Source of the DNA: an uncultured Bacilli bacterium
GTDB lineage: Bacteria > Bacillota_I > Bacilli_A > RF39 > UBA660
Reading direction: 5' to 3'
Assembly: GCA_944332705.1 (NCBI GenBank)
Contig: CALVKM010000010.1
Location: 1-32,909, forward strand
Length of the DNA stretch: 32,909 bases
This document shows positions 1-9,419 of the stretch, one piece after another. The translations under genes were made by a program, and so were the position numbers. The notes beneath the pieces are model-generated. The model saw only the letters and a list, made by a program, of their open reading frames with translations, searched no databases and was not told the DNA's origin. Numbering within the stretch: position 1 is the first letter of the stretch; every line of letters begins with the position of its first letter.

Positions 1-441
1 ATATAAATATTCTTTTGTAAGTTTATCACTTATTGGTTCAATACCTTGTTTTTTTATCTCTGGAGTACTATCTAATTTCTCTTTTTTTATTAGTTTCATT
101 CTGCCAAACTTACGAGTGTCATGATATCTTAAATCAGTGTTATCTGTAAATGTAATAATTACATGTTCATGTTTATTAATCTCTTCACCGAGACTCTTAA
201 CAAAGTACTTTCCTTCCATTCTAAGGTGACTAAGTAAATAATAATCCCCTAGATCAAATATTAGCCATTTGCCATTTCTCTTAATATCTATAAACTTCTT
301 GCCGGGCAAAATACTTTTAAATTCTTCTAGATTACTATCAATCATTTTAGGATATAAGACATTTACACTTTTAATCTCTTTATTTAAAATCATGTTTTTT
401 AAAGTATTTCTAACTGTTTCAACTTCTGCTATTTCTGGCAT
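1..441 (-). CDS. mutM: Formamidopyrimidine-DNA glycosylase, N-terminal part (runs off the window)
   Basis: Base-excision repair glycosylase/AP lyase that removes oxidised purines such as 8-oxoguanine. I translated the minus strand from the ATG at 441: the protein begins MPEIAEVETVR, giving the catalytic Pro2 and Glu3 of the Fpg/Nei family. The family lysine is visible in 'KRNGKWLIF', followed by 'LSHLRMEGKY' and 'YHDTRKFGRM'. The first 147 codons are open to base 1, so the helix-two-turn-helix and zinc finger would lie outside. The start lies 8 bases after the polA stop, with a GGTGAG Shine-Dalgarno between. The polA-mutM order is the usual one in Bacilli, so the pair is probably co-transcribed. 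Not seen as a long ORF because it is truncated by the window edge. Confidence 0.93.
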   Translation of the reverse strand, partial: MPEIAEVETVRNTLKNMILNKEIKSVNVLYPKMIDSNLEEFKSILPGKKFIDIKRNGKWLIFDLGDYYLLSHLRMEGKYFVKSLGEEINKHEHVIITFTDNTDLRYHDTRKFGRMKLIKKEKLDSTPEIKKQGIEPISDKLTKEYLY

Positions 442-449
442 AAACTCAC

Positions 450-3002
450 CTACTTTGCTTCATACCAGTTTATACCGGTATCTATTTCTACCTTTAGAGG
501 AACATCTAACTTGTAGACATTTTCCATTTCTTCTTTAATTATTCTCTTTACCTTTTCTAGTTCTTCGCCTTTAACATCAACAATTATTTCATCATGAACT
601 TGTAATAATATTTTACTAGTTATACCATCTTTTTTAAATCTATTATAAACATTAATCATGGCCATTTTCATGATATCAGCACTAGTTCCTTGAATTGGGG
701 TATTCATGGCCATTCTTTCCCCAGTACTCTTGATGATGTAATTAGGATTTTTAATTTCATCAATTATTCTCTTGCGGCCAAAAAGCGTTGTAACAAACCC
801 GTGTTCATGAGCATATTTAACTACATCTTCTGTATATTTTTTTACTTCAGGATAAAGTTCAAAATATTTTTTGATAAATTCATCGGCCTCTTTTTTAGAA
901 ATATGTAGGTTTTCCCCAAGACCAAAGCCACTGATACCATAAACAATACCAAATATAACCGCTTTAGCAGTTCTTCGCATAGTCTTAGTTACTCCACTTG
1001 TTGGAATACCATATATATCACTAGCTACTTTAGTATGAATATCAAAATCATTTTTGAATGCATCGATTAATCCTGGACATTTAGAAATATGAGCAAGAAT
1101 TCTAAGTTCAATTTGGGAATAATCAGCACTAAGTAGTACATCATTAACGGGCACAAAGGCTTTTCTGATTTTTCTTCCCATTTCTTCTCTAACCGGAATA
1201 TTTTGAAGATTTGGTTCAGTTGATGAAAGACGACCTGTTCTAGTTAGAGTTTGTTTATAAATAGTATGAATTTTACCATCTTCTAAAATATAGTTTTCTA
1301 AACCTTCAATATAAGTACTATTAAGTTTAGTTAGGGCTCTATATTCTAGAATTTTCTCAGCAATTGGATAATTAGCCGCTAGTTTTTCTAGGACTTTTAC
1401 ATCAGTACTAAATCCGGTTTTGTTTTTCTTACCACTTGGAAGGTCCAAATCGACAAACAATACTTCTCCAAGTTGTTTTGGACTACTGATATTGAATTTT
1501 CTTCCTGCTAGGTTATAAATAGAATCTTCTAAAAGTTCTATTTTAACATCAATTTCCTTTTTCATTTCATCAAGTACTTGTTTATCTACTTTAATACCTG
1601 TTGTTTCCATATCAGCAAGCACTGGAACTAAAGGCATTTCAATATCTGCAAATAGTTTGTAAGATCCTTCATCAGTCATTCTTTTAATAAATTCATCTTT
1701 AATATCATATAAGAATTTTGATTTTTTAACTATTTCTTCTTTTGCTTCAAAATTATTTTTCTTTAAAGCATCATAAAACATAATGTTTCTATCAAATTGA
1801 TTAGCAAGATAGGCAACATCATCTTTTGAATTAAGGCCAAGAATGTATGCCGCAATAGATACATCAAATGTGCCATTAATTTTGATTTTAGTATTACCTA
1901 TTACTTTCTTTAAATCATAAGTTGTAATGTTTTTATTTTTGATAAGTTCTAGAGCATCTTTAACTAGTTCTTTTTTAATAAAATAATTATTATCTTTATC
2001 AGTAATACTCATACCAATAATATTTGCTATATGATAATTAGCATTATCAAGTTCTAGGTAAATAGCAATATCATCTGATAGTTTTAAGTCTTCCAAGCTT
2101 TCAATTACTTTATAACTTAACTCATCAGCATTTTTGGGTTTAATATCACTTTTAAGTAAAGAGAAAAATTCTAGTTCTTGATACATTTCTTTAATTTTAG
2201 TATCATCTGATAAATCTAGTTTTAAATCTTCTAAAGTAATATCTAGAGGAACATCCCTGTAAATTGTAGCAATATCCCTACTCATATAAGCACTTTCTTT
2301 ACCCATCTCTAGCTTTTCTTTTACTTTACCAGTTATTTTATCTAAATTAGCATATAAATTGTCTAAAGATCCATATTCTTGTAATAGTTTTAATGCTGTT
2401 TTTTCACCAACACCTGGAACTCCAGGGATATTATCTGATGAATCTCCCATTAAAGCTTTTAAATCAATTATTCTAATTGGTTCAATTTTATAATCTTCCT
2501 TAAATGTTTCATAATTATAACGAATAAAACCAGTTTGTTTTAATAGTTTTACTTCTGTTTCATGACTAATAAGTTGTAATAAATCTTTATCACTAGAAAC
2601 TATAACTGAGGCAAAATCAGGATCTATCTCAGTCATTTTAGCAATTGTACCAATGATATCATCCGCTTCATACGGAGCTAGTTCAAAGTGTTTTATACCC
2701 ATAGCATCTAGCATATCTCTAGCTATTGGCATTTGTTCATTTAATTCATCTGGAGTTTTAGTTCTTCCTTCTTTATAAAAATCATATTTGCTTTTACGAA
2801 AATTTAGACCAATATCAAAAGCTACTGCCATATATGTTGGATTTTCTTCTGCTATGATTTTGTTAATCATTGATGCAAATCCAAATAAAGCATTAGTAGG
2901 AAGACCTTTAGAATTTTTCATCATTCTCCCACTATAAGCGGTCGCATAGTAGCTTCTAAACATTAAGTTATTACCATCAACAAGTATTAATTTTTTTTGC
3001 AT
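450..3002 (-). CDS. polA: DNA polymerase I
   Basis: Repair and Okazaki-fragment-processing polymerase, 850 aa, full length for the family. The N-terminal 5' nuclease (about residues 1-290) shows 'LVDGNNLMFRSYYA', 'EADDIIGT' and 'GDSSDNIPGVPGVGEKTA'. The polymerase domain shows motif A 'SADYSQIELR' (about residue 625), motif B 'RRTAKAVIFGIVYG' (about 674) and motif C 'QVHDEIIVD' (about 803). The middle 3'-5' exonuclease-like domain (about 300-470) has 'IYLELD' where the metal-binding DxE would be, so proofreading is probably absent, as in many Gram-positive Pol I enzymes. It starts 31 bases after the third sigma-like gene and is followed 8 bases later by mutM, so it is likely read from the promoter at 9350-9378, perhaps with internal ones. 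Confidence 0.97.
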   Translation of the reverse strand: MQKKLILVDGNNLMFRSYYATAYSGRMMKNSKGLPTNALFGFASMINKIIAEENPTYMAVAFDIGLNFRKSKYDFYKEGRTKTPDELNEQMPIARDMLDAMGIKHFELAPYEADDIIGTIAKMTEIDPDFASVIVSSDKDLLQLISHETEVKLLKQTGFIRYNYETFKEDYKIEPIRIIDLKALMGDSSDNIPGVPGVGEKTALKLLQEYGSLDNLYANLDKITGKVKEKLEMGKESAYMSRDIATIYRDVPLDITLEDLKLDLSDDTKIKEMYQELEFFSLLKSDIKPKNADELSYKVIESLEDLKLSDDIAIYLELDNANYHIANIIGMSITDKDNNYFIKKELVKDALELIKNKNITTYDLKKVIGNTKIKINGTFDVSIAAYILGLNSKDDVAYLANQFDRNIMFYDALKKNNFEAKEEIVKKSKFLYDIKDEFIKRMTDEGSYKLFADIEMPLVPVLADMETTGIKVDKQVLDEMKKEIDVKIELLEDSIYNLAGRKFNISSPKQLGEVLFVDLDLPSGKKNKTGFSTDVKVLEKLAANYPIAEKILEYRALTKLNSTYIEGLENYILEDGKIHTIYKQTLTRTGRLSSTEPNLQNIPVREEMGRKIRKAFVPVNDVLLSADYSQIELRILAHISKCPGLIDAFKNDFDIHTKVASDIYGIPTSGVTKTMRRTAKAVIFGIVYGISGFGLGENLHISKKEADEFIKKYFELYPEVKKYTEDVVKYAHEHGFVTTLFGRKRIIDEIKNPNYIIKSTGERMAMNTPIQGTSADIMKMAMINVYNRFKKDGITSKILLQVHDEIIVDVKGEELEKVKRIIKEEMENVYKLDVPLKVEIDTGINWYEAK

Positions 3003-3033
3003 AATATCTTCACCATATTAATTATATCACACA

Positions 3034-5178
3034 TTATTTAGTTCTTCTTAAATTTTTGTTTTTTTCTTGTTCTTTTACTAAATCTCTAAACAAATTAGTG
3101 CCCTTATCTACTTTTTTTCTTACTTCATCTTCACTAATATTAAAAATACTTGCAATATCTTTAATAGAATAAATAGATCCATCATAAATACCCAATCTAA
3201 GAGAAGTCATTAACCTATATTCTTCTGGTAAATAAGTAATTAATTCTTTAAATATTGGATCACTAAATGGTGTTTCTACTATAGTTTTACTAAGTTCTTT
3301 CAAATAAGTAATTATTTTAGTAAAATAAATAAAATCTTTTTTAGTATTAAAATGAAAGTTTAATACTTCATCTAAATTACTACCATAAAAAGCAGTTAAC
3401 TTTTGATAAAAATCACTACCTATTTTAGACTTTAATTTTTCTATTGTTATAACACTTAGTCCTAATGTTTCTTCTAAAGTTTTATTTAGATATTTTCTAT
3501 ATTCTGCTAATTCATTTCGCAGTATATTAATCAGTTCAACATCTACTGATTTTATAAAAACTTCTTTATCTAAATTAGGTCCAAATATTTTAATTATTGT
3601 TTGATATAATTTATTATTTTTATTCATGAATCTAATTAAAATATCCATTTCTTCAAGACTAGCATTAAGAATACTTTGTAAAGTTTGTTTATTATTTTTT
3701 TCATTATTACTTTTAGCAGATGTTTTTAATAAATCTTTTATCTTAAAAATAGCTTTATTTGCTAAATTATATATATAACTATCAACATTATTTAATTCAT
3801 ATAAATTATTACCAAATGTGCTATATATTGCTCTTTGTTCATCTATTGTTAATTTGTTTATTATTTTATTTATTCCTGAAATATCAACATTTTCAAAATT
3901 ATCATAAAAATGTTTAGTTGGTTTAGATGAATTGAAATAATATTCTTGTAATCCTTTATTAGCACTAAGTTTTCTTAAAGCTTTAGACTCTATTTGTCTA
4001 ATTCTTTCTCTAGTTACATTATAAAGTTTACCTACCTCTTCTAAAGTATGAGTGGTTTCATATAAGGGATTCGGATTTTCTTTATCTTGAATACCAAAAC
4101 GCATTCTTAAAACATGTTCACTTCTACTATCTAGATTATGTAATGTTTTACTTAAATAATCAATCATCCAAGAAGTAGTTACATCCTCTTCAATATTTAC
4201 ATCTTCATCAGCGATATAATCTCCTTTAGTTACTTCATCTCCTTCATCATTAGATACTAAATCCTCTAAATTAATAGATACTTGAGCAAACTCATCTACT
4301 TTCTTTATTTCACTAACATCGGTATTCATAGCATCTGCAAGTTCTTCGGGAGTGGGAATTCTACCCAGATTAGCCAATAATTTATTTTTAATAGCAACCA
4401 TTTTTGCTAATCTTTCATGAGCATGAACAGGAATTCTTATTGTTCTACCTTGATCAGCAATAGCTCTAGTTATCCCTTGTCTAATCCAATAACTGGCATA
4501 GGTTGAAAAATGAAATCCTTTATTATAATCATACTTCTTTGCAGCCTTCATCAAACCGATATTACCTTCTTGAATTAAATCAAAGAAAGATAAACCTCGA
4601 CCTTGATATTTTTTGGCAACACTTACAACCAACCGAAGATTTGCCTCAACTACTTTTTTATATGTATCATCTTTATTAGATTCATTAATATTTTGATATA
4701 AATATAATATTTCCTCGTGTTGTAACATTGGTATTTTACCTATTTCTCTTAGGTAATCTCTAATTTCATCTGTTGATATATAAATATTTTCATCTATTTC
4801 TTCTTGATATTTACCCAAAGAAAGAGCATAAGTTGTTAAAAAATCTCTAACTAATTCATTAGTACTAACACTATCTATATCTTTATCTGTAATTCTCTTT
4901 TTTTCTTTAAATAAATTATTTAAAAAGTTTGGATTTTTCACTAAATTAGACATTATATCTATATCAATAACTATGTTATATTTCTCAAATACACTTAATA
5001 TTTCTTCTAAATTATCTAATCTAATAAAACTACCATTACCTTGTTTTAGATTTCTTTTAATATCTTTAATTATTATTTTAATACATTCTTTTAAATTGCT
5101 ATTACTATTTATTATTTTTTTATAATAATTAATATCACTATTATAAAAACTAAATTCCCTACTTAATTTTTCTAACAT
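3034..5178 (-). CDS. RpoD-like sigma-70 factor with long C-terminal extension (third of tandem trio)
   Basis: Sigma-70-family protein of 714 aa, far longer than a usual Bacilli sigma-A (about 370). Residues 1-130 are a helical region shared only with its two neighbours. Regions 1.2-2.4 follow: '[13 protein letters not shown]', '[19 protein letters not shown]', '[13 protein letters not shown]', '[17 protein letters not shown]', 'GRTIRIPVH'. Region 3 and a canonical region 4.2 '[17 protein letters not shown]' end near residue 402. The remaining ~310 residues contain recurring modules around '[11 protein letters not shown]', '[11 protein letters not shown]' and '[11 protein letters not shown]', and finish with a second region-4-like helix-turn-helix, '[18 protein letters not shown]' to '[11 protein letters not shown]' (about 649-690). 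Of the three it is closest to a housekeeping sigma and could be this organism's RpoD; I cannot tell without the rest of the genome. It starts 2 bases after the upstream stop. Confidence 0.88.
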   Translation of the reverse strand: MLEKLSREFSFYNSDINYYKKIINSNSNLKECIKIIIKDIKRNLKQGNGSFIRLDNLEEILSVFEKYNIVIDIDIMSNLVKNPNFLNNLFKEKKRITDKDIDSVSTNELVRDFLTTYALSLGKYQEEIDENIYISTDEIRDYLREIGKIPMLQHEEILYLYQNINESNKDDTYKKVVEANLRLVVSVAKKYQGRGLSFFDLIQEGNIGLMKAAKKYDYNKGFHFSTYASYWIRQGITRAIADQGRTIRIPVHAHERLAKMVAIKNKLLANLGRIPTPEELADAMNTDVSEIKKVDEFAQVSINLEDLVSNDEGDEVTKGDYIADEDVNIEEDVTTSWMIDYLSKTLHNLDSRSEHVLRMRFGIQDKENPNPLYETTHTLEEVGKLYNVTRERIRQIESKALRKLSANKGLQEYYFNSSKPTKHFYDNFENVDISGINKIINKLTIDEQRAIYSTFGNNLYELNNVDSYIYNLANKAIFKIKDLLKTSAKSNNEKNNKQTLQSILNASLEEMDILIRFMNKNNKLYQTIIKIFGPNLDKEVFIKSVDVELINILRNELAEYRKYLNKTLEETLGLSVITIEKLKSKIGSDFYQKLTAFYGSNLDEVLNFHFNTKKDFIYFTKIITYLKELSKTIVETPFSDPIFKELITYLPEEYRLMTSLRLGIYDGSIYSIKDIASIFNISEDEVRKKVDKGTNLFRDLVKEQEKNKNLRRTK

Positions 5179-5180
5179 AA

Positions 5181-7679
5181 CTATTCTCCTCTAATAAGAT
5201 TTAAAACTTTTACTTTTTCCTTAGACTTATCTTTAACTTTTTCGAGTATTACTTCAATTAAATAAATACTCATCTTTAGTTTATTATTTACCTCTTCTTC
5301 ATCTTGTCCAAGCATCATAGCAATATTCTCACAATCATATCTAATATTATCTAAAGCACCTAAATATAAAGAGATAATTAATCTATATTGTTTTGGCAGA
5401 CTACTAATGCATTCATCAAGTAAACTAATATTATCTCTATAACTTAATATTAGATTTCTAAAATGAAATAAAGAATTATAATATAAAGATAATTCAGGAT
5501 AATCTTTAATTAAATAATGTACATCTTCCTTAAGTAAGTCAGTACCAAATATTTTACTTAGGCAAATATATTGTTTAGTTCTGATATTAATTATATTTAT
5601 TAAATTAGTAATTTCTTCCCTACTTACATTTAAAATATCTGTAAGTGGTCTATCAACTAGATGAATATAATCGATGCTTTTATGTTTAATTTGGTAATTA
5701 TTTAATTGTTTTTTTAAATAATTAATATAAATATAGTAACTATGATATTCTTCTCTATCCTTAAATTCATAATAATGAATTTCATTATAATTCAAACCAT
5801 ATATCTTACTTAATAATTGATATTTTTTAGTTGTTGTATCTTCATTTTTATTTAAGTACTCTATTTCTGTATCAGTAGCCTTTAATATTTCTTTTAAATA
5901 TGAAGATGGAGCAAGTATTTTAGTATTAATTTTAAGTGATTCATATAAAACATTTAATTTATTTTTAACATCAATATCTAATTCATCTTCATCAATTATT
6001 TTACTTAAATCTGCCCCAAAAACTTGAAATAATATGGCCTTTTCTGAATCATTTTGCAAATCTTGTGCGAGCAGTTCAATATCTTTACTGGAACCTTTTA
6101 ATTTTTCTTGTAAAGTATAAACAGATTTATTTCTCGGACTTTCTAACATCTTTTGCAGTAACTTAATAGCTTTTTCACCTTGTTTCCTTGTCCCTTTTTT
6201 AACAACATTATAGCTATCTAAATCATAACCAAACATTTGAAATAAAGCAAACTTATAATCATAAGATAATCTTTTAATATTTTTAAATATCTTTTCTTTA
6301 TTTACTCCTGGGAAAAAATCCCAAAAACTAGTAACTTCACTACTAATATTAGCAACATTTCTTAAATTAGGATTTAACCTTAATTTTCTTAGAGCTTTAG
6401 CTTCTTTTTGTCTAATTCGCTCTCTAGTTACATTAAACATTTGAGCAACTTCATCTAAAGTGTGTTTTCGTTCAAATTCCTTTTTAGGATTTTTAGGATC
6501 ATTAATACCAAAACGCGCTCTAATAATAAATTCTAAATCAGAACCTAGGGCTCTTAATTCATCATTTAAAACATTTTGGGTCACACCATTTATAAAATCT
6601 TCTTCCAAATTAATATTAGATTCTAGGAATTCTCCCAAAGTAGCTGATTCATCTTCACCAACTTTTACATCTAGAGAAGTTACCACTTGAGCATAATCTA
6701 AAAACTCATTTATTTCTTTTTCATCAACATCCAAATAGATGGCAATATCAGCATTTGTTGGTTCTTTATTTAATTCAAGAGCAAGTTTTCTTTTAATACG
6801 ATTTATATTTGCGATTTTTCCTGAAACATCTCTTGGAAGAACAATAGTATTGCCAGTTTTACTTAAAGACAAACCTATAGCTTGTCTAATCCACCAAGTG
6901 GCATAGGTACCAAATTGATTTTCTGATTTATAATTATATTTTTCCGCAGCCTTCATCAATCCAATATTACCTTCATTAATTAAATCCATAAATTCTAATC
7001 CCCGATATCTAAATCTCTTAGCAATACTTACAACTAATCTTAAATTGGCATTAACTACTAAATTTCTTAAATAATTAAGTTTTTCAGTATTTTTTAAAAT
7101 ATCTCTTCCTAAAGCAATTTGTTTTTTTAATTCTTCTTGCCTACGATAGTTTTCAATAATTTGTTCATAAGACATCATAGGTATTTGCATAATTTGATGA
7201 ATATAATCACGAACATGATCACTAGTTACATCTGATTTTATAGCACATTCATCCATACTTAAATCAATATCATATATATCTTTAATAATTGCATAGGTAA
7301 TTAAGAAATCTTTTACATATTCATTATTAGTTATTTTGTTTATATCATCTTCTGAAACATATTCTAGAGTTTTAAATAATTTATTTAACATTAAATCTAA
7401 TTCCGGAGATTTTTTGATTAAATTAGCAATATCATTTATATCTAATTCAATATTTAAATCTCTAAGTAAGGTAAGTAACTCTGCAAGTTTATTTAAAATA
7501 TTAGATGAATTAATTCCCTTAATAAAAAAGTTAATATTACCACTTTTAATATCTTTATTAATTAAATCAACAATATATCCAAAAGCGGAATCAAAATCAC
7601 TAAATTTATCCGCAATATTTTGATAAAATTTTATATCATTATTAAAAAATTTAAATTTTTCAAATAATTTATCAACCAT
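5181..7679 (-). CDS. Divergent sigma-70 factor with very long C-terminal extension (second of tandem trio)
   Basis: Sigma-70-family protein of 832 aa. The N-terminal ~130 residues resemble those of its neighbours ('[12 protein letters not shown]' against '[12 protein letters not shown]'). Regions 2.1-2.3 are clear: '[20 protein letters not shown]', '[17 protein letters not shown]', '[13 protein letters not shown]'. The segment after region 2.3 departs from the RpoD norm, reading '[16 protein letters not shown]' where the 714-aa protein has '[16 protein letters not shown]'. Region 4.2 is canonical: '[19 protein letters not shown]' (about 405-434). The ~398-residue tail has modules around '[11 protein letters not shown]', '[11 protein letters not shown]', '[11 protein letters not shown]' and '[12 protein letters not shown]', and ends in a region-4-like '[17 protein letters not shown]' block. 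The ATG directly follows the upstream gene's TAA, with the AAGGAG site inside that gene: tight translational coupling. Likely an alternative sigma factor; regulon unknown. Confidence 0.85.
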   Translation of the reverse strand: MVDKLFEKFKFFNNDIKFYQNIADKFSDFDSAFGYIVDLINKDIKSGNINFFIKGINSSNILNKLAELLTLLRDLNIELDINDIANLIKKSPELDLMLNKLFKTLEYVSEDDINKITNNEYVKDFLITYAIIKDIYDIDLSMDECAIKSDVTSDHVRDYIHQIMQIPMMSYEQIIENYRRQEELKKQIALGRDILKNTEKLNYLRNLVVNANLRLVVSIAKRFRYRGLEFMDLINEGNIGLMKAAEKYNYKSENQFGTYATWWIRQAIGLSLSKTGNTIVLPRDVSGKIANINRIKRKLALELNKEPTNADIAIYLDVDEKEINEFLDYAQVVTSLDVKVGEDESATLGEFLESNINLEEDFINGVTQNVLNDELRALGSDLEFIIRARFGINDPKNPKKEFERKHTLDEVAQMFNVTRERIRQKEAKALRKLRLNPNLRNVANISSEVTSFWDFFPGVNKEKIFKNIKRLSYDYKFALFQMFGYDLDSYNVVKKGTRKQGEKAIKLLQKMLESPRNKSVYTLQEKLKGSSKDIELLAQDLQNDSEKAILFQVFGADLSKIIDEDELDIDVKNKLNVLYESLKINTKILAPSSYLKEILKATDTEIEYLNKNEDTTTKKYQLLSKIYGLNYNEIHYYEFKDREEYHSYYIYINYLKKQLNNYQIKHKSIDYIHLVDRPLTDILNVSREEITNLINIINIRTKQYICLSKIFGTDLLKEDVHYLIKDYPELSLYYNSLFHFRNLILSYRDNISLLDECISSLPKQYRLIISLYLGALDNIRYDCENIAMMLGQDEEEVNNKLKMSIYLIEVILEKVKDKSKEKVKVLNLIRGE

Positions 7680-9326
7680 TTAAATTCTCCTTTCTAATTT
7701 TGTTCCATATTTATGATTGTAATCTTCCAAGATACTTTGGTATATTACCATTCCTTCATTAAATAACTGGATTACTACTTTTAAATCAATGTTTAACATT
7801 TCACTAATTGCATAATAAGGATAAATAAAGCCATTATATAAACCTAATCTAAGCATAACTACCCTGCGGTATTCCTCTGGAAGTAAATTAACAGCTATTT
7901 TATAATGCATATTAACTAAATTAGTGGGAACCACTTCATACTTTGGCAAGGATACTACTTCATACAAACTAATAAAACTATCTACATCAGTATTTATACT
8001 AATTACAAGTTCCCTATAAGCAATCATTTCATCTGGAGTTAAATCTAAAGTATTTTCATAACCATTTAATTTCTTCTTAAAAACTTTACTAAAAATACTA
8101 TATAATAAATAATTATTTTGAATTAATTCTAATACTTTTATATACTTTGCATCATCTAACCACAAAACATCATAAAGCCTGCTAGTGTTATGAGGTAAAT
8201 GAGCAAGCCGATTGATTTTTTTAAATATTTTTAATATTTCTATCTTTTTAGCTTTTATAAAACGATGATTTATAGAATTAAAATTCTTGCCAAAAGCAAT
8301 AGTGATTATTTCTCTTTCTGTATTATTTAAATAATTAAAGAAAGCTTTTATAGTATCTATATTATCTAAAAATTCATTAACTATATGAGCATCATCTTCA
8401 TAGTAATCAATAACATATTTTTTTCCTTCACTTTGTCTTAATTTTTTAATTATTTTTTGATAACGATTATAAACGCTGGTTTTACTAATATTATATATTT
8501 TAGCTAAATCATTCATGCTTTTGGCGGCATCTCCAATACCAAAATACATTTTAATAAATTTAGCATCTTCAACTGACAAGGTATTAAGTAATTTTTTCAT
8601 ATCTATACTTAAACAAGAATCAATTATATCATCTTCAAAAGTATCAATAGTTAATGATAAATTATTTAGGGATGGATTATTTTCTTCTTTACTTAAATAT
8701 CTATTGAAATACATATTTATAGATTTATTAAAAAAGTTATACATATAATCTTTCTTGTCAATATCAAAATTATCAATTGCTTTAAGCAGCGCAATACTTC
8801 CAACTTGCACTAATTCATCAAAATTAGCCATATTTGATTTCCGAGCAGCAATATTAAGTAATAATGGATAAAAATATTTAAAGATTTTATCACGATAAAA
8901 TAAATAATTATCTTCATGCATTTTAACAAAATATTCATAAATTAATGTAGTATCCCCATAATTTATATATTTGTTTTGCATTTTTTTATAATTTTCGAAA
9001 ATTAATATTTGAACATTGTCAAAAATCTCCGGATTTTTTTGATAAATACCATAACTTTGCGCAACTATTTCCTCAAATTTAGGAGAGTTCTTTAGTATTT
9101 TATATAAATGCCTATAAGTGGGTATTAAATTATAATTTTTAAAAATATCTGTAATTCTTTCAAATAAATATAAATGATTGTTATTAATACTTAGAGATTC
9201 GATATACAAAACTAACCAAGAGATATCTTTTTTATAAAATCTATCTTGTAGTTTTTTTATTAAAGAGTCCCTACTTGTAAAAGTGGTAGTGTCATAAAAA
9301 TAAAATTCTTTTTGTAAATTAGGCAT
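7680..9326 (-). CDS. Degenerate sigma-70-like protein (first of tandem trio)
   Basis: 548 aa, first gene of the operon. It is the most diverged of the three. The N-terminal block ('FYFYDTTTFTSRDSLIKKL') aligns with its neighbours. A weak region 2 is visible as 'FDELVQVGSIALLKAIDNFD' (about 168-190), but the DNA-melting aromatic motif (YATWWIRQ-like) is replaced by 'YNFFNKSINMYFNRYL'. A region-4-like helix-turn-helix follows, 'MYFGIGDAAKSMNDLAKIYN' to 'SVYNRYQKIIKKLRQ' (about 255-300), with a different recognition helix. The tail has 'ITIAFGKNFNSI' and ends in 'LPEEYRRVVMLRLGLYNG', matching the terminal domain of the 714-aa protein. It may be a weak or non-classical sigma factor, or a regulator that binds the same partner as its neighbours. 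Start chosen at ATG 9326, behind GGAAGTG and the promoter at 9350-9378. Confidence 0.75.
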   Translation of the reverse strand: MPNLQKEFYFYDTTTFTSRDSLIKKLQDRFYKKDISWLVLYIESLSINNNHLYLFERITDIFKNYNLIPTYRHLYKILKNSPKFEEIVAQSYGIYQKNPEIFDNVQILIFENYKKMQNKYINYGDTTLIYEYFVKMHEDNYLFYRDKIFKYFYPLLLNIAARKSNMANFDELVQVGSIALLKAIDNFDIDKKDYMYNFFNKSINMYFNRYLSKEENNPSLNNLSLTIDTFEDDIIDSCLSIDMKKLLNTLSVEDAKFIKMYFGIGDAAKSMNDLAKIYNISKTSVYNRYQKIIKKLRQSEGKKYVIDYYEDDAHIVNEFLDNIDTIKAFFNYLNNTEREIITIAFGKNFNSINHRFIKAKKIEILKIFKKINRLAHLPHNTSRLYDVLWLDDAKYIKVLELIQNNYLLYSIFSKVFKKKLNGYENTLDLTPDEMIAYRELVISINTDVDSFISLYEVVSLPKYEVVPTNLVNMHYKIAVNLLPEEYRRVVMLRLGLYNGFIYPYYAISEMLNIDLKVVIQLFNEGMVIYQSILEDYNHKYGTKLERRI

Positions 9327-9349
9327 AAAAACACTTCCTTTAATGAGTT

Positions 9350-9378
9350 ATTATAGCAAAAAATCGTTATTATGTAAA
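9350..9378 (-). promoter_or_regulatory. Sigma-A-type promoter of the sigma trio-polA operon
   Basis: On the minus strand TTTACA and TATAAT are separated by exactly 17 bases, with a TGC extended -10. The -10 ends about 24 bases before the start codon of the 548-aa gene. This is one of the best promoter matches in the window and places the whole trio under housekeeping-type transcription. Confidence 0.8.
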
Positions 9379-9419
9379 TAAATTAAAATGATTCGAATAC
9401 ACTTTACTAAGGTGTTTTT

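Noticed and set aside
9380-9415. Sigma-E-type promoter for sigK (AATACACT as -10)
   Set aside because: The -10 matches only partly and no -35 at the right distance is convincing, so it is not listed although such a promoter would be expected.
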